A stretch of DNA of 33,799 bases from Anaerolineaceae bacterium (GCA_012514775.1 JAAYZQ010000261.1:1-33799); one strand, 5' to 3'; shown: positions 23,294 through 31,094, numbered from the stretch's first letter. Numbers and translations are program-made. Notes: a model not told the origin generated them from the sequence alone.

Positions 23294-24145
23294 CTATCTC
23301 TGGATGCCGGCCGCCTGGGCCAATGCCCGGGCGACGAGGGCCTTGCCGGCCTTCTGCCGGTACCAGGCGGTGGCTCGTTGATCGTCGATGGGGCTCGTCT
23401 CGGCGATGGCCTGGGCGGCGCATTCCTCGATGGCGGCCTGGTCGAGGGCCTTGCCCTTGATGAGCGCCTCGGCCTTTTTGCAGCGCAGGGGTGTCGGGGC
23501 CATGGAGCCCATCACGATGCGCGCGTCCTGGCAGACGTTGCCGGCCATCACCAGTCGCACCGCGGCGGAGGCAATGGAGCAGGTTTGCGCTTTGCGAAGG
23601 CCCACCTTCTGGTAGGCAGTGTTGCCGGCAGCCAGCGGCACGCGCAGCTCGACGATGAGTTCGTCGGGTTTGCGGACCGTCTTTTGCGGCCCGGTAAAGA
23701 ACTCGGCCACGGGCACTACACGCTCACCCGCGGCATTGGCCAGGACGACTTCCGCGTCCATGACCATGAGGGGAGGCAGCAGGTCGCCGGCCGGCGAGCC
23801 GGTCCCCACGTTGCCGCCGATGGTGGCGGCGGTGCGGACAGCCGGGCTGCTGTGCTTCTTGATCGCCTGGAGTAGAACGCCAAACTTCTGGGCAATGACC
23901 TCGCTGGCCAGGAGATGCGCCAGGGTCGTGCCGGCACCAATGATCAGCTTGCCATTCTCCTCTTTGATATAGTCCAGAGCCAACCCGCCGATGTACAAAA
24001 GGGCGGAGGGCTTGATCTCGTAGTAGTTCAGCGCGGGAACGAGATCCGTGCCACCAGCCAGGACTGCCATCTTCTCGCCATGTTCCGCGAGGAGCCTGAC
24101 CGCTTCGCCGATTTCTGTTGGAGCGAAATAGCCAACGTCTCTCAT
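23294..24145 (-). CDS. Molybdenum hydroxylase, FAD-binding subunit
   Basis: The protein has 283 residues, the size of CoxM/XdhB/NdhF-type subunits. FAD-binding motifs are AGGTDLVPALN near residue 30 and TIGGNVGTGSPAGDLLPPL near 107. The C-terminal CO dehydrogenase flavoprotein domain begins near YQKVGLRKAQTCSIASAA. No 4Fe-4S insertion, as in 4-hydroxybenzoyl-CoA reductase, is present. It is the first gene of the ten-gene array; its ATG at 24145 has GGGAGG 8 nt upstream and is preceded by a leader of about 225 nt carrying a GntR operator. Confidence 0.95.
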   Translation of the reverse strand: MRDVGYFAPTEIGEAVRLLAEHGEKMAVLAGGTDLVPALNYYEIKPSALLYIGGLALDYIKEENGKLIIGAGTTLAHLLASEVIAQKFGVLLQAIKKHSSPAVRTAATIGGNVGTGSPAGDLLPPLMVMDAEVVLANAAGERVVPVAEFFTGPQKTVRKPDELIVELRVPLAAGNTAYQKVGLRKAQTCSIASAAVRLVMAGNVCQDARIVMGSMAPTPLRCKKAEALIKGKALDQAAIEECAAQAIAETSPIDDQRATAWYRQKAGKALVARALAQAAGIQR

Positions 24146-24353
24146 AGGGTATACCTCCCTTTTCTCCTTAAGCAGGGACTAGGTTCGACTCAGCACGAGG
24201 TCTTGCGGTTAAACGGACGTTTGCGGCCTCACCCCCTTTCTCCAGTCCACGGCCCTGGCGACCAGTTCCCCGGCACGATTCTCGCCCGGACTGGTTGCCG
24301 GCGAGTGGCAGGCAAGAACAGGCTCGTAGGATGGATTTCTCCACGACATTGAT

Positions 24354-24368
24354 AACCGATAATCGATT
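24354..24368. promoter_or_regulatory. GntR operator A (hydroxylase array)
   Basis: AACCGATAATCGATT matches 14 of 15 positions of the perfect palindrome at 26782-26796. It lies 10 nt downstream of the -10 box of the array promoter, across the predicted transcription start, so bound protein should block initiation. Confidence 0.8.
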
Positions 24369-24378
24369 GCGCGAGTGG

Positions 24379-24407
24379 ATTCTACCACAGCCACCGGATG
24401 GTGTCAA
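24379..24407 (-). promoter_or_regulatory. sigma70 promoter for the ten-gene hydroxylase-transketolase array
   Basis: On the minus strand, TTGACA (24407-24402) and TAGAAT (24384-24379) are 17 nt apart, a near-consensus promoter. Operator A starts 10 nt after the -10 box. Confidence 0.85.
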
Positions 24408-24451
24408 ATCGGAGCGGCGCGTGGTGAGGGCATCGCTCCGGCGGCTCGCGG

Positions 24452-24480
24452 TTGACAGCCCGCGCCAAGTGGCGTACAAT
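24452..24480 (+). promoter_or_regulatory. sigma70 promoter for the plus-strand zinc dehydrogenase
   Basis: TTGACA (24452-24457) and TACAAT (24475-24480) have a 17-nt spacer. The start near 24487 leaves an 86-nt leader to the ATG at 24573. No operator copy overlaps it; operator A is about 84 bases upstream. Confidence 0.8.
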
Positions 24481-24572
24481 CCATTGGCCGCCGTCCTGCA
24501 GGGCAGGCTGAGGGCTTGCCCCGAACACGTGGGCAGCCTATCCAACAACGGGACAGTGCGAGGAGGGACGCG

Positions 24573-25604
24573 ATGAAAGCCGTCGTCAAGTATGCAGCGG
24601 GCGAGGGGAACGTCGAGCTCCGGGACGTGGCCGAGCCGGTGCCCGGCCCGAAACAGGTCAAGGTCGAGGTCAAAGCCGCCGGCGTGTGCGGCTCGGACCT
24701 GCACATCTACCACGACGAGATTGCCATTCCCGTGCACCCACCGGTGATCATGGGCCACGAGTTCGCCGGGGTCGTGGTCGCCGTGGGCGAGGGCGTGGAG
24801 GGCGTGCAACCGGGTGACCGGGTGACCTGCGAGACGACGGCCTGGTTCTGTGGGCGCTGCCTGGCCTGTCGCGCCGGGCACTATAACATGTGCGCCGAGC
24901 GCAAGGTCGTGGGCTATGCGATTGACGGCTGCTTTGCTCGCTATTGCCTCGTCCACGAGAGACAGGTCCACCTCCTCCCCGAAGGCGTAGATTTTGTCGC
25001 CGGGGCCCTGACCGAGCCCCTGGCTTGCTGCGTTCACGCCGTGCTGGAGCTGACGTCCGTCACCGCCGGCGACCTGGTGGTCGTTGCCGGCCCGGGCTCC
25101 ATCGGCCTGCTCTGCATGCAAATTGCCCGCGCAGCCGGCGCCACGGTCATCATCGCAGGCACGACGAGCGACGCCGAGCGTCTGGCCCTGGCAAAGCGCC
25201 TCGGCGCCAGCATGGCCGTCGATCTCACCAGCCAGGATCTGCCCCAGATCGTCGTCGGCCTGACCGCCGGACAGGGCGCCGACATCTACTTCGAGTGCTC
25301 GGGCGCCCCTGCCGCCGCCCGCCAGGGGCTGACCCTCACCCGCCGGGGCGGCCAGTACACCCAGGTGGGCCTCTTTCCCGGGCCTTTTGAGCTGCCCTTT
25401 GACACCATCGCCTATAGGGAGCTGCGCGTCACCGGCTCCCTGGGGCAGCGCTCCAGCTCCTGGCGCCGCGGCCTGGCACTCCTGGGCCAGGGCCTGGTCG
25501 ATACCCGCTCCCTGGTGAGCCATATCCTGCCCCTCGACTCCTGGCAGGAAGCCTTCCGCCTGGCCGAGTCTCGCCAGGGGCTCAAGATCGTCCTGGAGCC
25601 CTAG
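24573..25604 (+). CDS. Zinc-dependent medium-chain dehydrogenase, copy 2
   Basis: The protein has 343 residues. The ATG at 24573 is preceded by AGGAGGG. Catalytic zinc ligands are C39 in CGSDLH, H62-E63 in GHEFAG and a TEP glutamate near 148; structural zinc cysteines are C93, C96, C99 and C107. The Rossmann motif is VVVAGPGSIGL. It shares long stretches with the dehydrogenase at 17064-18101 (MKAVV start, VTCET segment, CR.GHYN.C.ER pattern), so it arose by duplication. The two probably oxidise related alcohols in one pathway. Its stop codon overlaps the stop of the convergent SDR gene within a single CTAG (25601-25604), leaving no room for a terminator. Confidence 0.94.
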   Translation: MKAVVKYAAGEGNVELRDVAEPVPGPKQVKVEVKAAGVCGSDLHIYHDEIAIPVHPPVIMGHEFAGVVVAVGEGVEGVQPGDRVTCETTAWFCGRCLACRAGHYNMCAERKVVGYAIDGCFARYCLVHERQVHLLPEGVDFVAGALTEPLACCVHAVLELTSVTAGDLVVVAGPGSIGLLCMQIARAAGATVIIAGTTSDAERLALAKRLGASMAVDLTSQDLPQIVVGLTAGQGADIYFECSGAPAAARQGLTLTRRGGQYTQVGLFPGPFELPFDTIAYRELRVTGSLGQRSSSWRRGLALLGQGLVDTRSLVSHILPLDSWQEAFRLAESRQGLKIVLEP

Positions 25605-26347
25605 TCGATAAGCAGGCCGCCGTTGACGTCGACGATCTCGCCGGTGATAAAGCTCGCTTCGTCCGAGACGAGAAAGACGACCGCGCCGGCCACGTCCTCG
25701 GGCGTTCCCAGCCGGCCCAGGGGCGTGCGCAGGCGAAATGCCTCGTTCTCCTCGTCCGAGGCGAGGTGGATCATGGGCGTATCGATGCGGCCGGGGGCCA
25801 CCGCGTTGGCGGTGATGCCGTGGGGCCCTAGTTCCCGGGCAAGCTGCTTGGTCAGGCAGATGACGCCGGCCTTGGAGACAGCATAGTGCGCCCCCGACAG
25901 CGTGCCACCGCTCTTGCCCGCCGACGAGGCCATGCTCACGATGGTGCCGCTCCCCTGCCGCTTCATGGTCGGGATGACCGCCTGGCAGCACAGGAAGGCG
26001 CCCTTGAGGTTCACGGCCAGCACCCGATCCCACTGCTCCTCGCTGATGGCTTCAATGGGCAGCACCTCGTAGATCCCGGCATTGTTGACCAGGATGTCGA
26101 TCCGGCCCCACCGTGCCAGAACCTGTCCGACGGCCTCCTGGATCTGCTCCTTGCGTGTCACGTCCACAGACAGGGCCAGCATCTCGCCACCCCGGGTGCG
26201 CACCTGGCCCACCAGGTCGTCGAGCTGGACAAGGTCCAGGTCCAACGCCGCGACCCGCGCCCCTTCTCGGGCAAGGGCCACGGCGATGGCGCGTCCGATG
26301 CCCCGCGCCGCGCCGGTGACGATGGCCACCCTGTCTTTCAGCCTCAT
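25601..26347 (-). CDS. Short-chain dehydrogenase/reductase, copy 2
   Basis: The protein has 248 residues, typical of FabG/gluconate-5-dehydrogenase-type SDRs. The cofactor motif is TGAARGIGRA near residue 11, then NNAGIYEV, catalytic MASSAGKSG and YAVSKAG, and the C-terminal FITGEIVDVNGGLLID. It begins only 4 nt after the cupin stop, so the two are co-transcribed from the GntR-controlled promoter. It is a paralogue in function of the SDR at 18113-18916. Its end shares a CTAG with the end of the convergent zinc dehydrogenase gene. Confidence 0.94.
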   Translation of the reverse strand: MRLKDRVAIVTGAARGIGRAIAVALAREGARVAALDLDLVQLDDLVGQVRTRGGEMLALSVDVTRKEQIQEAVGQVLARWGRIDILVNNAGIYEVLPIEAISEEQWDRVLAVNLKGAFLCCQAVIPTMKRQGSGTIVSMASSAGKSGGTLSGAHYAVSKAGVICLTKQLARELGPHGITANAVAPGRIDTPMIHLASDEENEAFRLRTPLGRLGTPEDVAGAVVFLVSDEASFITGEIVDVNGGLLID

Positions 26348-26351
26348 GGCC

Positions 26352-26732
26352 TCAGTCCTTGAGCAGGTGGTCGCGGCGATATTTCTCCGGAATGAACGGC
26401 GGCGCCACGGCCGAGACCACCTTCAGGATCTCGTCGCCGTCGTTGATCAACTGGTGTACGCTCTTGGGCGGGCAAAAGACCGTCGCGCCCGGCTCCAACG
26501 GCATCTCCTCGTCGTCGACGCGGATGCGGCCGCGGCCCTGAACGCAGTAAAAGACCTCTTCCTGATCCTCGTGGGCATGGGCATTGCTGGTAAAACCCGG
26601 GTCGACGGAGCTGGTTCCCAGCCAGAGGTACTTGCTGCCCATGTTCTCCGGCGTCACCAGGTGGCGGATCACGCGCTGGTTCGGAGGGCCGATGCGATCA
26701 CCCTCCACGTCCTGCTCACGGATATAATGCAT
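26352..26732 (-). CDS. Single-domain cupin
   Basis: The protein has 126 residues from the ATG at 26732, which is preceded by a strong AAAGGAGG; the open frame continues to 26816 but crosses the promoter. The cupin motif 1 metal ligands are H52 and H54 with a glutamate at 58/59 in NAHAHEDQEEVFYCVQGRG, and motif 2 contributes H93 in PPKSVHQLIN. Small cupins of this kind are isomerases, dioxygenases or sugar-binding helper proteins in catabolic operons. It is followed after 4 nt by an SDR gene and controlled by operator B. Confidence 0.9.
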   Translation of the reverse strand: MHYIREQDVEGDRIGPPNQRVIRHLVTPENMGSKYLWLGTSSVDPGFTSNAHAHEDQEEVFYCVQGRGRIRVDDEEMPLEPGATVFCPPKSVHQLINDGDEILKVVSAVAPPFIPEKYRRDHLLKD

Positions 26733-26781
26733 CTCGTTCCTCCTTTGAAGGATTTTACCGGCCGAAACGGCGCCAGAAGTA

Positions 26782-26796
26782 AATCGATAATCGATT
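26782..26796. promoter_or_regulatory. GntR operator B (cupin-SDR operon)
   Basis: AATCGATAATCGATT is a perfect 15-bp palindrome about a central A. It starts 8 nt downstream of the cupin-operon -10 box, on the predicted transcription start, and is the best-conserved of three copies. Confidence 0.88.
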
Positions 26797-26804
26797 GCAA
26801 CTTT

Positions 26805-26832
26805 ATTATACTCCATGCCACCCTGCTGTCAA
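26805..26832 (-). promoter_or_regulatory. Consensus sigma70 promoter for the cupin-SDR operon
   Basis: On the minus strand, TTGACA (26832-26827) and TATAAT (26810-26805) both match consensus exactly with a 16-nt spacer. Such a strong promoter is consistent with control by a repressor bound at operator B. Confidence 0.88.
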
Positions 26833-26864
26833 ATTGGCTGCCCCGCCCTGCCGATAGCGCATCC

Positions 26865-26892
26865 TTGACAAGGCCGGAAAAGCTGGTAAAAT
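26865..26892 (+). promoter_or_regulatory. sigma70 promoter for the gntR-lpd-MFS operon
   Basis: TTGACA (26865-26870) and TAAAAT (26887-26892) have a 16-nt spacer. The start would be near 26899, overlapping operator C, which points to autoregulation. The leader to the ATG at 27022 is about 120 nt. Confidence 0.82.
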
Positions 26893-26901
26893 ATTGGCAA
26901 G

Positions 26902-26916
26902 AATCGATAATCGTTT
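26902..26916. promoter_or_regulatory. GntR operator C (autoregulation)
   Basis: AATCGATAATCGTTT matches 14 of 15 positions of operator B and lies 9 nt downstream of the regulator's own -10 box. Spacing to the promoter is the same as at operators A and B. Confidence 0.83.
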
Positions 26917-27021
26917 CTTGCCCGCCGCTCCACGTTATGCTGCAGTCGTCGGCGCCAGAAGCGACGGAGCGCCTCGAGGCGATTCGGCGCACAACTCAAC
27001 TGGCCAAGGCCGGAAGATAGG

Positions 27022-27702
27022 ATGAATGGGATGAACACCCAGCTAGACATTGAGACGGAAAACAAGCACGTTCCCCGCGTCGTACTCAGCGACCGGGTGA
27101 AGCAATACATCGTCGAAGCCGTCCTCAGCGGCGAGCTAAAGCCAGGAGATCGCATCGTCGAGAATGCCATGGCCCGCCTCCTGGGTGTCAGCCAGGCACC
27201 CGTGCGCGAAGCCATCCGCGACCTGGTCCTCCTTGGCTTCCTGGAGACCGAGCCCTACAAGGGAACCTCTGTGCGCTCGTTTACCCCCGAAGAGCTGTGG
27301 GAGACGTACATGGTGCGCGCTGCCCTGGAGTCGCTGGCGACGCGCCTGGCAGCCACGCGGCTGACCGAGGACGACGCCGCCACCCTGCAGCGAATCCTCG
27401 ATTCCATGATGGAAGCGGCTCGCAACCAGGATCGGAACCGCGTGGTGCAGTTGGACAATGCCTTTCACGAGGCCATCCTGAAGTTCTCCCGGAATCAGAC
27501 CCTATACCAGTTGTGGAAGAGCCTCGAGTATGGAATCTGGAGCATTGTTACCTACCGCAAGTCGGACCTCGACCCCGAGTACCTGGCCGCCCGCCACGAA
27601 GAGCTTCTGGAAGCCCTCAAGAGCGGCGATCCAGAGCGGGCGACGCGCGTCATGCAGAACCACATCGAGGAAATGGGCAAGCCCCCCGAAGGCGGGGAAT
27701 AG
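27022..27702 (+). CDS. GntR-family transcriptional regulator, FCD subfamily
   Basis: The protein has 226 residues. The N-terminal winged helix spans about residues 20-85 (RVKQYIVEAVLSGELKPGDRIVE, then LGVSQAPVREAIRDLVLLGFLE, the recognition-helix signature of GntR). The C-terminal FCD domain has the metal-ligand set D145, H149 (DNAFHEAI), H192 (RHEELLEAL) and H214 (QNHIEEM), which binds a small carboxylate or sugar acid effector in this family. The start may be the ATG at 27022 or the one at 27031. It most likely binds the AATCGATAATCGATT sites at 24354, 26782 and 26902, including its own promoter, and releases when the pathway substrate is present (inference). Confidence 0.95.
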   Translation: MNGMNTQLDIETENKHVPRVVLSDRVKQYIVEAVLSGELKPGDRIVENAMARLLGVSQAPVREAIRDLVLLGFLETEPYKGTSVRSFTPEELWETYMVRAALESLATRLAATRLTEDDAATLQRILDSMMEAARNQDRNRVVQLDNAFHEAILKFSRNQTLYQLWKSLEYGIWSIVTYRKSDLDPEYLAARHEELLEALKSGDPERATRVMQNHIEEMGKPPEGGE

Positions 27703-27774
27703 AGCCCTGAGGATAAACGATACAACAGCGCCGCGCTGCCGGGGCATAACAAAAGAACTCGCCAGGAGAAAGAG

Positions 27775-29184
27775 ATGAGCCAAGAACGCTACGACGTGAC
27801 CGTCATCGGCGGAGGACCGGGGGGCTACGTAGCCGCCATCCGCGCCGTACAGCTCGGCTTGAAAGTTGCCCTCGTGGAGAAGGAGAACCTGGGCGGTGTC
27901 TGCCTGAACTGGGGCTGCGTCCCCACCAAGGCGCTGCTGCGCAATGCTGAGGTCATTTCTCTCCTGGGCAAGGGCAAGGAGTTTGGCTTTCGCCTGGAAG
28001 GGGGCTTTCAGGCCGACTATGGCGCCGCCGTCGACCGCAGCCGCCAGGTATCGGAGCGGCTGGTCAAGGGCGTCAGCGTCCTCATGCGCGACAACGACGT
28101 CGAGGTCGTGGAGGGCACTGCCTCGCTGCAGGCCGCCGGCGAGGCCCTGCGTGTGGACGTGGCCCTCAACGCCGGCGGCAGCCGCACCCTGGAGACGCGC
28201 AACGTGATCCTGGCCACCGGCGGCCGGGCCCGCTCCGTGCCCGGCATCGTGCCCGACGGCGAGCGAGTCCTGACCTACCGCGAGGCCATCGTCCTGCGCG
28301 ACCTGCCCGCTTCGGCGGTCATTGTCGGCGCCGGCCCCATCGGCATGGAGTTTGCCCAGGTGTGGCAGTCCTACGGCTGCCAGGTCACCGTCGTGGAGAT
28401 GCTGCCCCGAGCCCTGCCCCTGGAGGACGAGGAGGTCAGCAACGTCGTGACCCGTGGCTTTAAGCGACAGAAGGTCAAGTTGCTGACCGGCACCCGCCTG
28501 GAAGGACTGGAGATCACGGAGGGCGGGGTGCGCGTGCGCGCCTCGAACAAGAAGGGCGAGCAGATCCTCGAGGCCGAGCGGGTCCTCGTGGCCATCGGCA
28601 TCCAGCCCAACAGCGAGAACCTGGGGCTGGAGGCCGCGGGTGTGCGCGTCGAGCGCGGCTTTGTGCAGGTGGACGACGCCATGCGCACCAACGTGCCGGG
28701 TATCTGCGCCATCGGAGACGTGACGGGCAAGCTGGCCCTGGCCCACGTCGCCTCGGCCCAGGGCATTGTCGCCGCCGAGTCCATCGCCGGCGTCGAGACC
28801 CGCCGTCTCAACTACGAGACCATGCCGCGCTGCACCTACTGCCAGCCACAAGTCGGCAGCTTTGGGCTCAGCGAGGCCCAGGCCGCCGAGCGAGGCTACG
28901 AGTTCAAGGTCGGCAAGTTCTTTTTCCTGGCCAACGGCAAGGCCCTGGCCCTGGACGAGCGGGACGGATTTGTCAAGATCATTGCCGAGGTGAACAGCGG
29001 CGAGATCCTGGGCGCCCACATGGTCGGCCCCGAGGTGACAGAGCTGCTGCCCGAGCTGGCGCTGGCCCGCACCTGGGAGCTGACCCCCGACGAGATTGCC
29101 CGCACGGTCCACGCCCATCCAACGCTGAGCGAAGCCGTGATGGAGGCAGCCCACGGGGTCTTTGGCAAGGCCATTCATGCCTGA
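27775..29184 (+). CDS. lpdA: Dihydrolipoamide dehydrogenase (E3)
   Basis: The protein has 469 residues. FAD binding: VIGGGPGGYVAAI (10-22). The redox disulfide is C43 and C48 in GGVCLNWGCVPTK. NAD-binding motif IVGAGPIGMEFAQ is near residue 176, and the C-terminal His-Glu dyad is in HAHPTLSEAVMEA. All catalytic parts are intact. The ATG at 27775 follows AGGAG. It reoxidises protein-bound dihydrolipoamide in 2-oxoacid dehydrogenase or glycine-cleavage complexes, but no E1, E2 or lipoyl protein is in the window, so its partner must be elsewhere or it may act on another disulfide. It is probably in one operon with gntR (72 bases upstream) and the following transporter. Confidence 0.94.
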   Translation: MSQERYDVTVIGGGPGGYVAAIRAVQLGLKVALVEKENLGGVCLNWGCVPTKALLRNAEVISLLGKGKEFGFRLEGGFQADYGAAVDRSRQVSERLVKGVSVLMRDNDVEVVEGTASLQAAGEALRVDVALNAGGSRTLETRNVILATGGRARSVPGIVPDGERVLTYREAIVLRDLPASAVIVGAGPIGMEFAQVWQSYGCQVTVVEMLPRALPLEDEEVSNVVTRGFKRQKVKLLTGTRLEGLEITEGGVRVRASNKKGEQILEAERVLVAIGIQPNSENLGLEAAGVRVERGFVQVDDAMRTNVPGICAIGDVTGKLALAHVASAQGIVAAESIAGVETRRLNYETMPRCTYCQPQVGSFGLSEAQAAERGYEFKVGKFFFLANGKALALDERDGFVKIIAEVNSGEILGAHMVGPEVTELLPELALARTWELTPDEIARTVHAHPTLSEAVMEAAHGVFGKAIHA

Positions 29185-30397
29185 GAACCCCGCCGGGGAA
29201 AAACTGGCCGCGAGCCAGCCCCCAGCGCCGGTCACCGGTGGCTGGCTCGCGGCCGGCAGCCGCCGAACCCTGCTGGGCATTTACATCGCTGTCTCTTTTC
29301 TGTACGGGCTGTGCCTGTACGTCTACATGCCGACGCTGCCCACTTACGTCCAGAGCAAGAGCCAGGACCTGGCGCAGGTGGGGGTCATCCTGGCCCAGTA
29401 CGGTCTGTGGCAGGCCATCGTCCGCTGGCCCCTGGGCATGGCCGCCGACTGGGTAGGCCGGCGCAAGCCCTTTATCTTTGCCGGGCTGCTCATCGCTGCC
29501 GTGGCCGCCTGGATGACCGGCGCCGCCCAGGACGCCAATGGGCTGCTCGTCGGCCGGGCCCTCACCGGCGTGGCAGCCAGCACCTGGGTGCCCATGACCG
29601 TCCTCTTTAGCAGCCTCTTTCCACCGCGCGAGGCGGTGCGCGCCACATCGATCCTCACCGCCACGATCTCGGTGGGGCGCATGGTGGGCACCAGCAGCAC
29701 GGGCACGCTGAACGGCATCGGCGGCTATCCCCTGGCCTTTTACGTCGCCGCCGGGGTCGCGGCTGCCGGGGCGCTCGTCCTGCTCCTTGCCCGCGAGACG
29801 CCCCACCCACCCCGGAGGCCCTCACTCCAGGCGGCGGGCCGCATCCTTACCCGCCGCGACGTGCTGCTGCCGTCGGTCCTATCGGCTGTGGGCCAGTACG
29901 CCACCTGGGCGGTGCCCTTTGGCTTTCTGCCCCTCGTCGCCGACCAGCTCGGCGCCACGCCCGTGGAGCAGAGCATGTTCCTCACCTTTAACATCGTCCT
30001 GGTCACGCTGGGCGGTCTGGCCGCGGCGGCGCTGGCCAACCGCATCGGCGCCGGCAGGATGGTGCGCGTCAGCTTTGTCCTCCTGGCCATCGGCATCGCC
30101 ATCGGCGCCCTGGCCGGCTCCATCGCCGTGCTCTGGATCGCGCACCTGTTCATCGGCGTTGCCCTGGGCATCAGCTACCCGGTCCTCATGGGCCTGAGCA
30201 TTCGCGAGGTGGGCGAGACCGAGCGCAGCACCGCCATGGGCCTGCACCAGGCCGTGTACGCCGCCGGCATGTTTGCCGGGCCCTGGCTGAGCGGCATCCT
30301 GGCCGATGCCATGGGCTTGCGGCCCATGCTGGGCGTCACCGCTTTTGCCTGCCTGGCCGTGGGCACGGTGCTGGCCGGCTGGTGCGACGACCGATAG
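29177..30397 (+). CDS. MFS transporter
   Basis: The protein has 406 residues with about 12 membrane helices. The signature loop between helices 2 and 3 reads RWPLGMAADWVGRRKPF, and the start of helix 1 is LLGIYIAVSFLYGLCLYVYMPTLPTY. The N-terminal 35 residues are hydrophilic. The ATG at 29177 lies inside the last codons of lpdA (8-nt overlap) and has no strong ribosome-binding site, so it depends on translational coupling; an earlier in-frame TTG at 29162 is less likely. As the last gene of the gntR operon it may import the pathway substrate or export a product. Confidence 0.92.
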   Translation: MPENPAGEKLAASQPPAPVTGGWLAAGSRRTLLGIYIAVSFLYGLCLYVYMPTLPTYVQSKSQDLAQVGVILAQYGLWQAIVRWPLGMAADWVGRRKPFIFAGLLIAAVAAWMTGAAQDANGLLVGRALTGVAASTWVPMTVLFSSLFPPREAVRATSILTATISVGRMVGTSSTGTLNGIGGYPLAFYVAAGVAAAGALVLLLARETPHPPRRPSLQAAGRILTRRDVLLPSVLSAVGQYATWAVPFGFLPLVADQLGATPVEQSMFLTFNIVLVTLGGLAAAALANRIGAGRMVRVSFVLLAIGIAIGALAGSIAVLWIAHLFIGVALGISYPVLMGLSIREVGETERSTAMGLHQAVYAAGMFAGPWLSGILADAMGLRPMLGVTAFACLAVGTVLAGWCDDR

Positions 30398-30472
30398 CAC
30401 CGCTCACGCGCGGCCAGAGGGGAAAGCGCCTCGTCGATCGAAAACGCCAGGTTCCAACGCCCGTCTGCAGCG

Positions 30473-30931
30473 CTACTTGAGCGGGAATACCACCTGAGTC
30501 TGAAGCTCCTCCGGAGGCGTTGTCTGGGGATCGTTCAGGTAGAACTCGTACGCGACCCCCGTGGGCACGTATCCGTTTGCCTGCATCCACCCCTGGAGGC
30601 CTTCGTACGCAGCCCCCAGTTGATCGTAAGGTCCAACGTGCAGGCAAGAGGCTGCTTTCCCACCCGGAATCTCGCCGGCGAGGACGTTGCCACTTCCCTC
30701 CAGTCGCTGCTCAAAGGGGAAGCCGATCTCAAGGTCCAGGTCCTCCATGTCCATGTTGTAGTAGGCCACGAAGGGAGCGCCCATTGGCAGGACCCCCAAC
30801 CGGCCGGCGTGCTGCATGATGGCACCATAGGCCTGTCCAATGACTTGCGGCAGGTTATCGGCCGGTGTGCGCGTGCGGACAGAGAGTGTAGGCTGCGCTG
30901 GGCGATCCAGCAGCTCGAAGCGATACGCCAT
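30473..30931 (-). CDS. GyrI-like / AraC effector-binding-domain protein
   Basis: The protein has 152 residues, one SHS2-type small-molecule-binding domain as in GyrI/Rob C-termini. Typical features are FELLDRPAQPTLSVRTRTP at the N-terminus, GAPFVAYYNMD, an aromatic-lined EIGFPFEQ strand, ASCLHVGPYDQLGAAYEGLQGWMQANGY and a terminal FYLNDPQTTPPEELQTQVVFPL. There is no DNA-binding domain, so it acts as a free ligand-binding protein, perhaps for toxic hydrophobic compounds. It has its own promoter and converges on the MFS gene. Confidence 0.9.
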   Translation of the reverse strand: MAYRFELLDRPAQPTLSVRTRTPADNLPQVIGQAYGAIMQHAGRLGVLPMGAPFVAYYNMDMEDLDLEIGFPFEQRLEGSGNVLAGEIPGGKAASCLHVGPYDQLGAAYEGLQGWMQANGYVPTGVAYEFYLNDPQTTPPEELQTQVVFPLK

Positions 30932-30965
30932 GGTCGGGTCTCCTTATCGATCGGGATTACAGGCG

Positions 30966-30994
30966 ATCATAGCACGCCCCTGAAATCAAGTCAA
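30966..30994 (-). promoter_or_regulatory. sigma70 promoter for the GyrI-like gene
   Basis: On the minus strand, TTGACT (30994-30989) and TATGAT (30971-30966) are 17 nt apart, followed by an AAGGAG ribosome-binding site and the ATG at 30931. Confidence 0.75.
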
Positions 30995-31094
30995 CCCCAC
31001 CGGGAACGGCGACCGGTGGCCCGCCCATATAGGGCTCGGCGTGAGGCGAAACCCGCTTTCGGTATGAGCGGCGCGTCATTCACGCCAGACAGGA

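Larger units (their letters stand above)
24146..24572. other. Divergent intergenic control region (427 bases)
   Basis: It carries two divergent near-consensus promoters (24379-24407 minus, 24452-24480 plus) and operator A. Their -35 boxes are 44 bases apart. The 225-nt leader of the hydroxylase array (24146-24370) shows no coding frame with a ribosome-binding site and no structure I can name. Confidence 0.7.

Noticed and set aside
27502..29280. Long minus-strand open frame opposite lpdA and the end of gntR
   Set aside because: The plus strand encodes a complete dihydrolipoamide dehydrogenase with redox cysteines; the opposite frame is a shadow.
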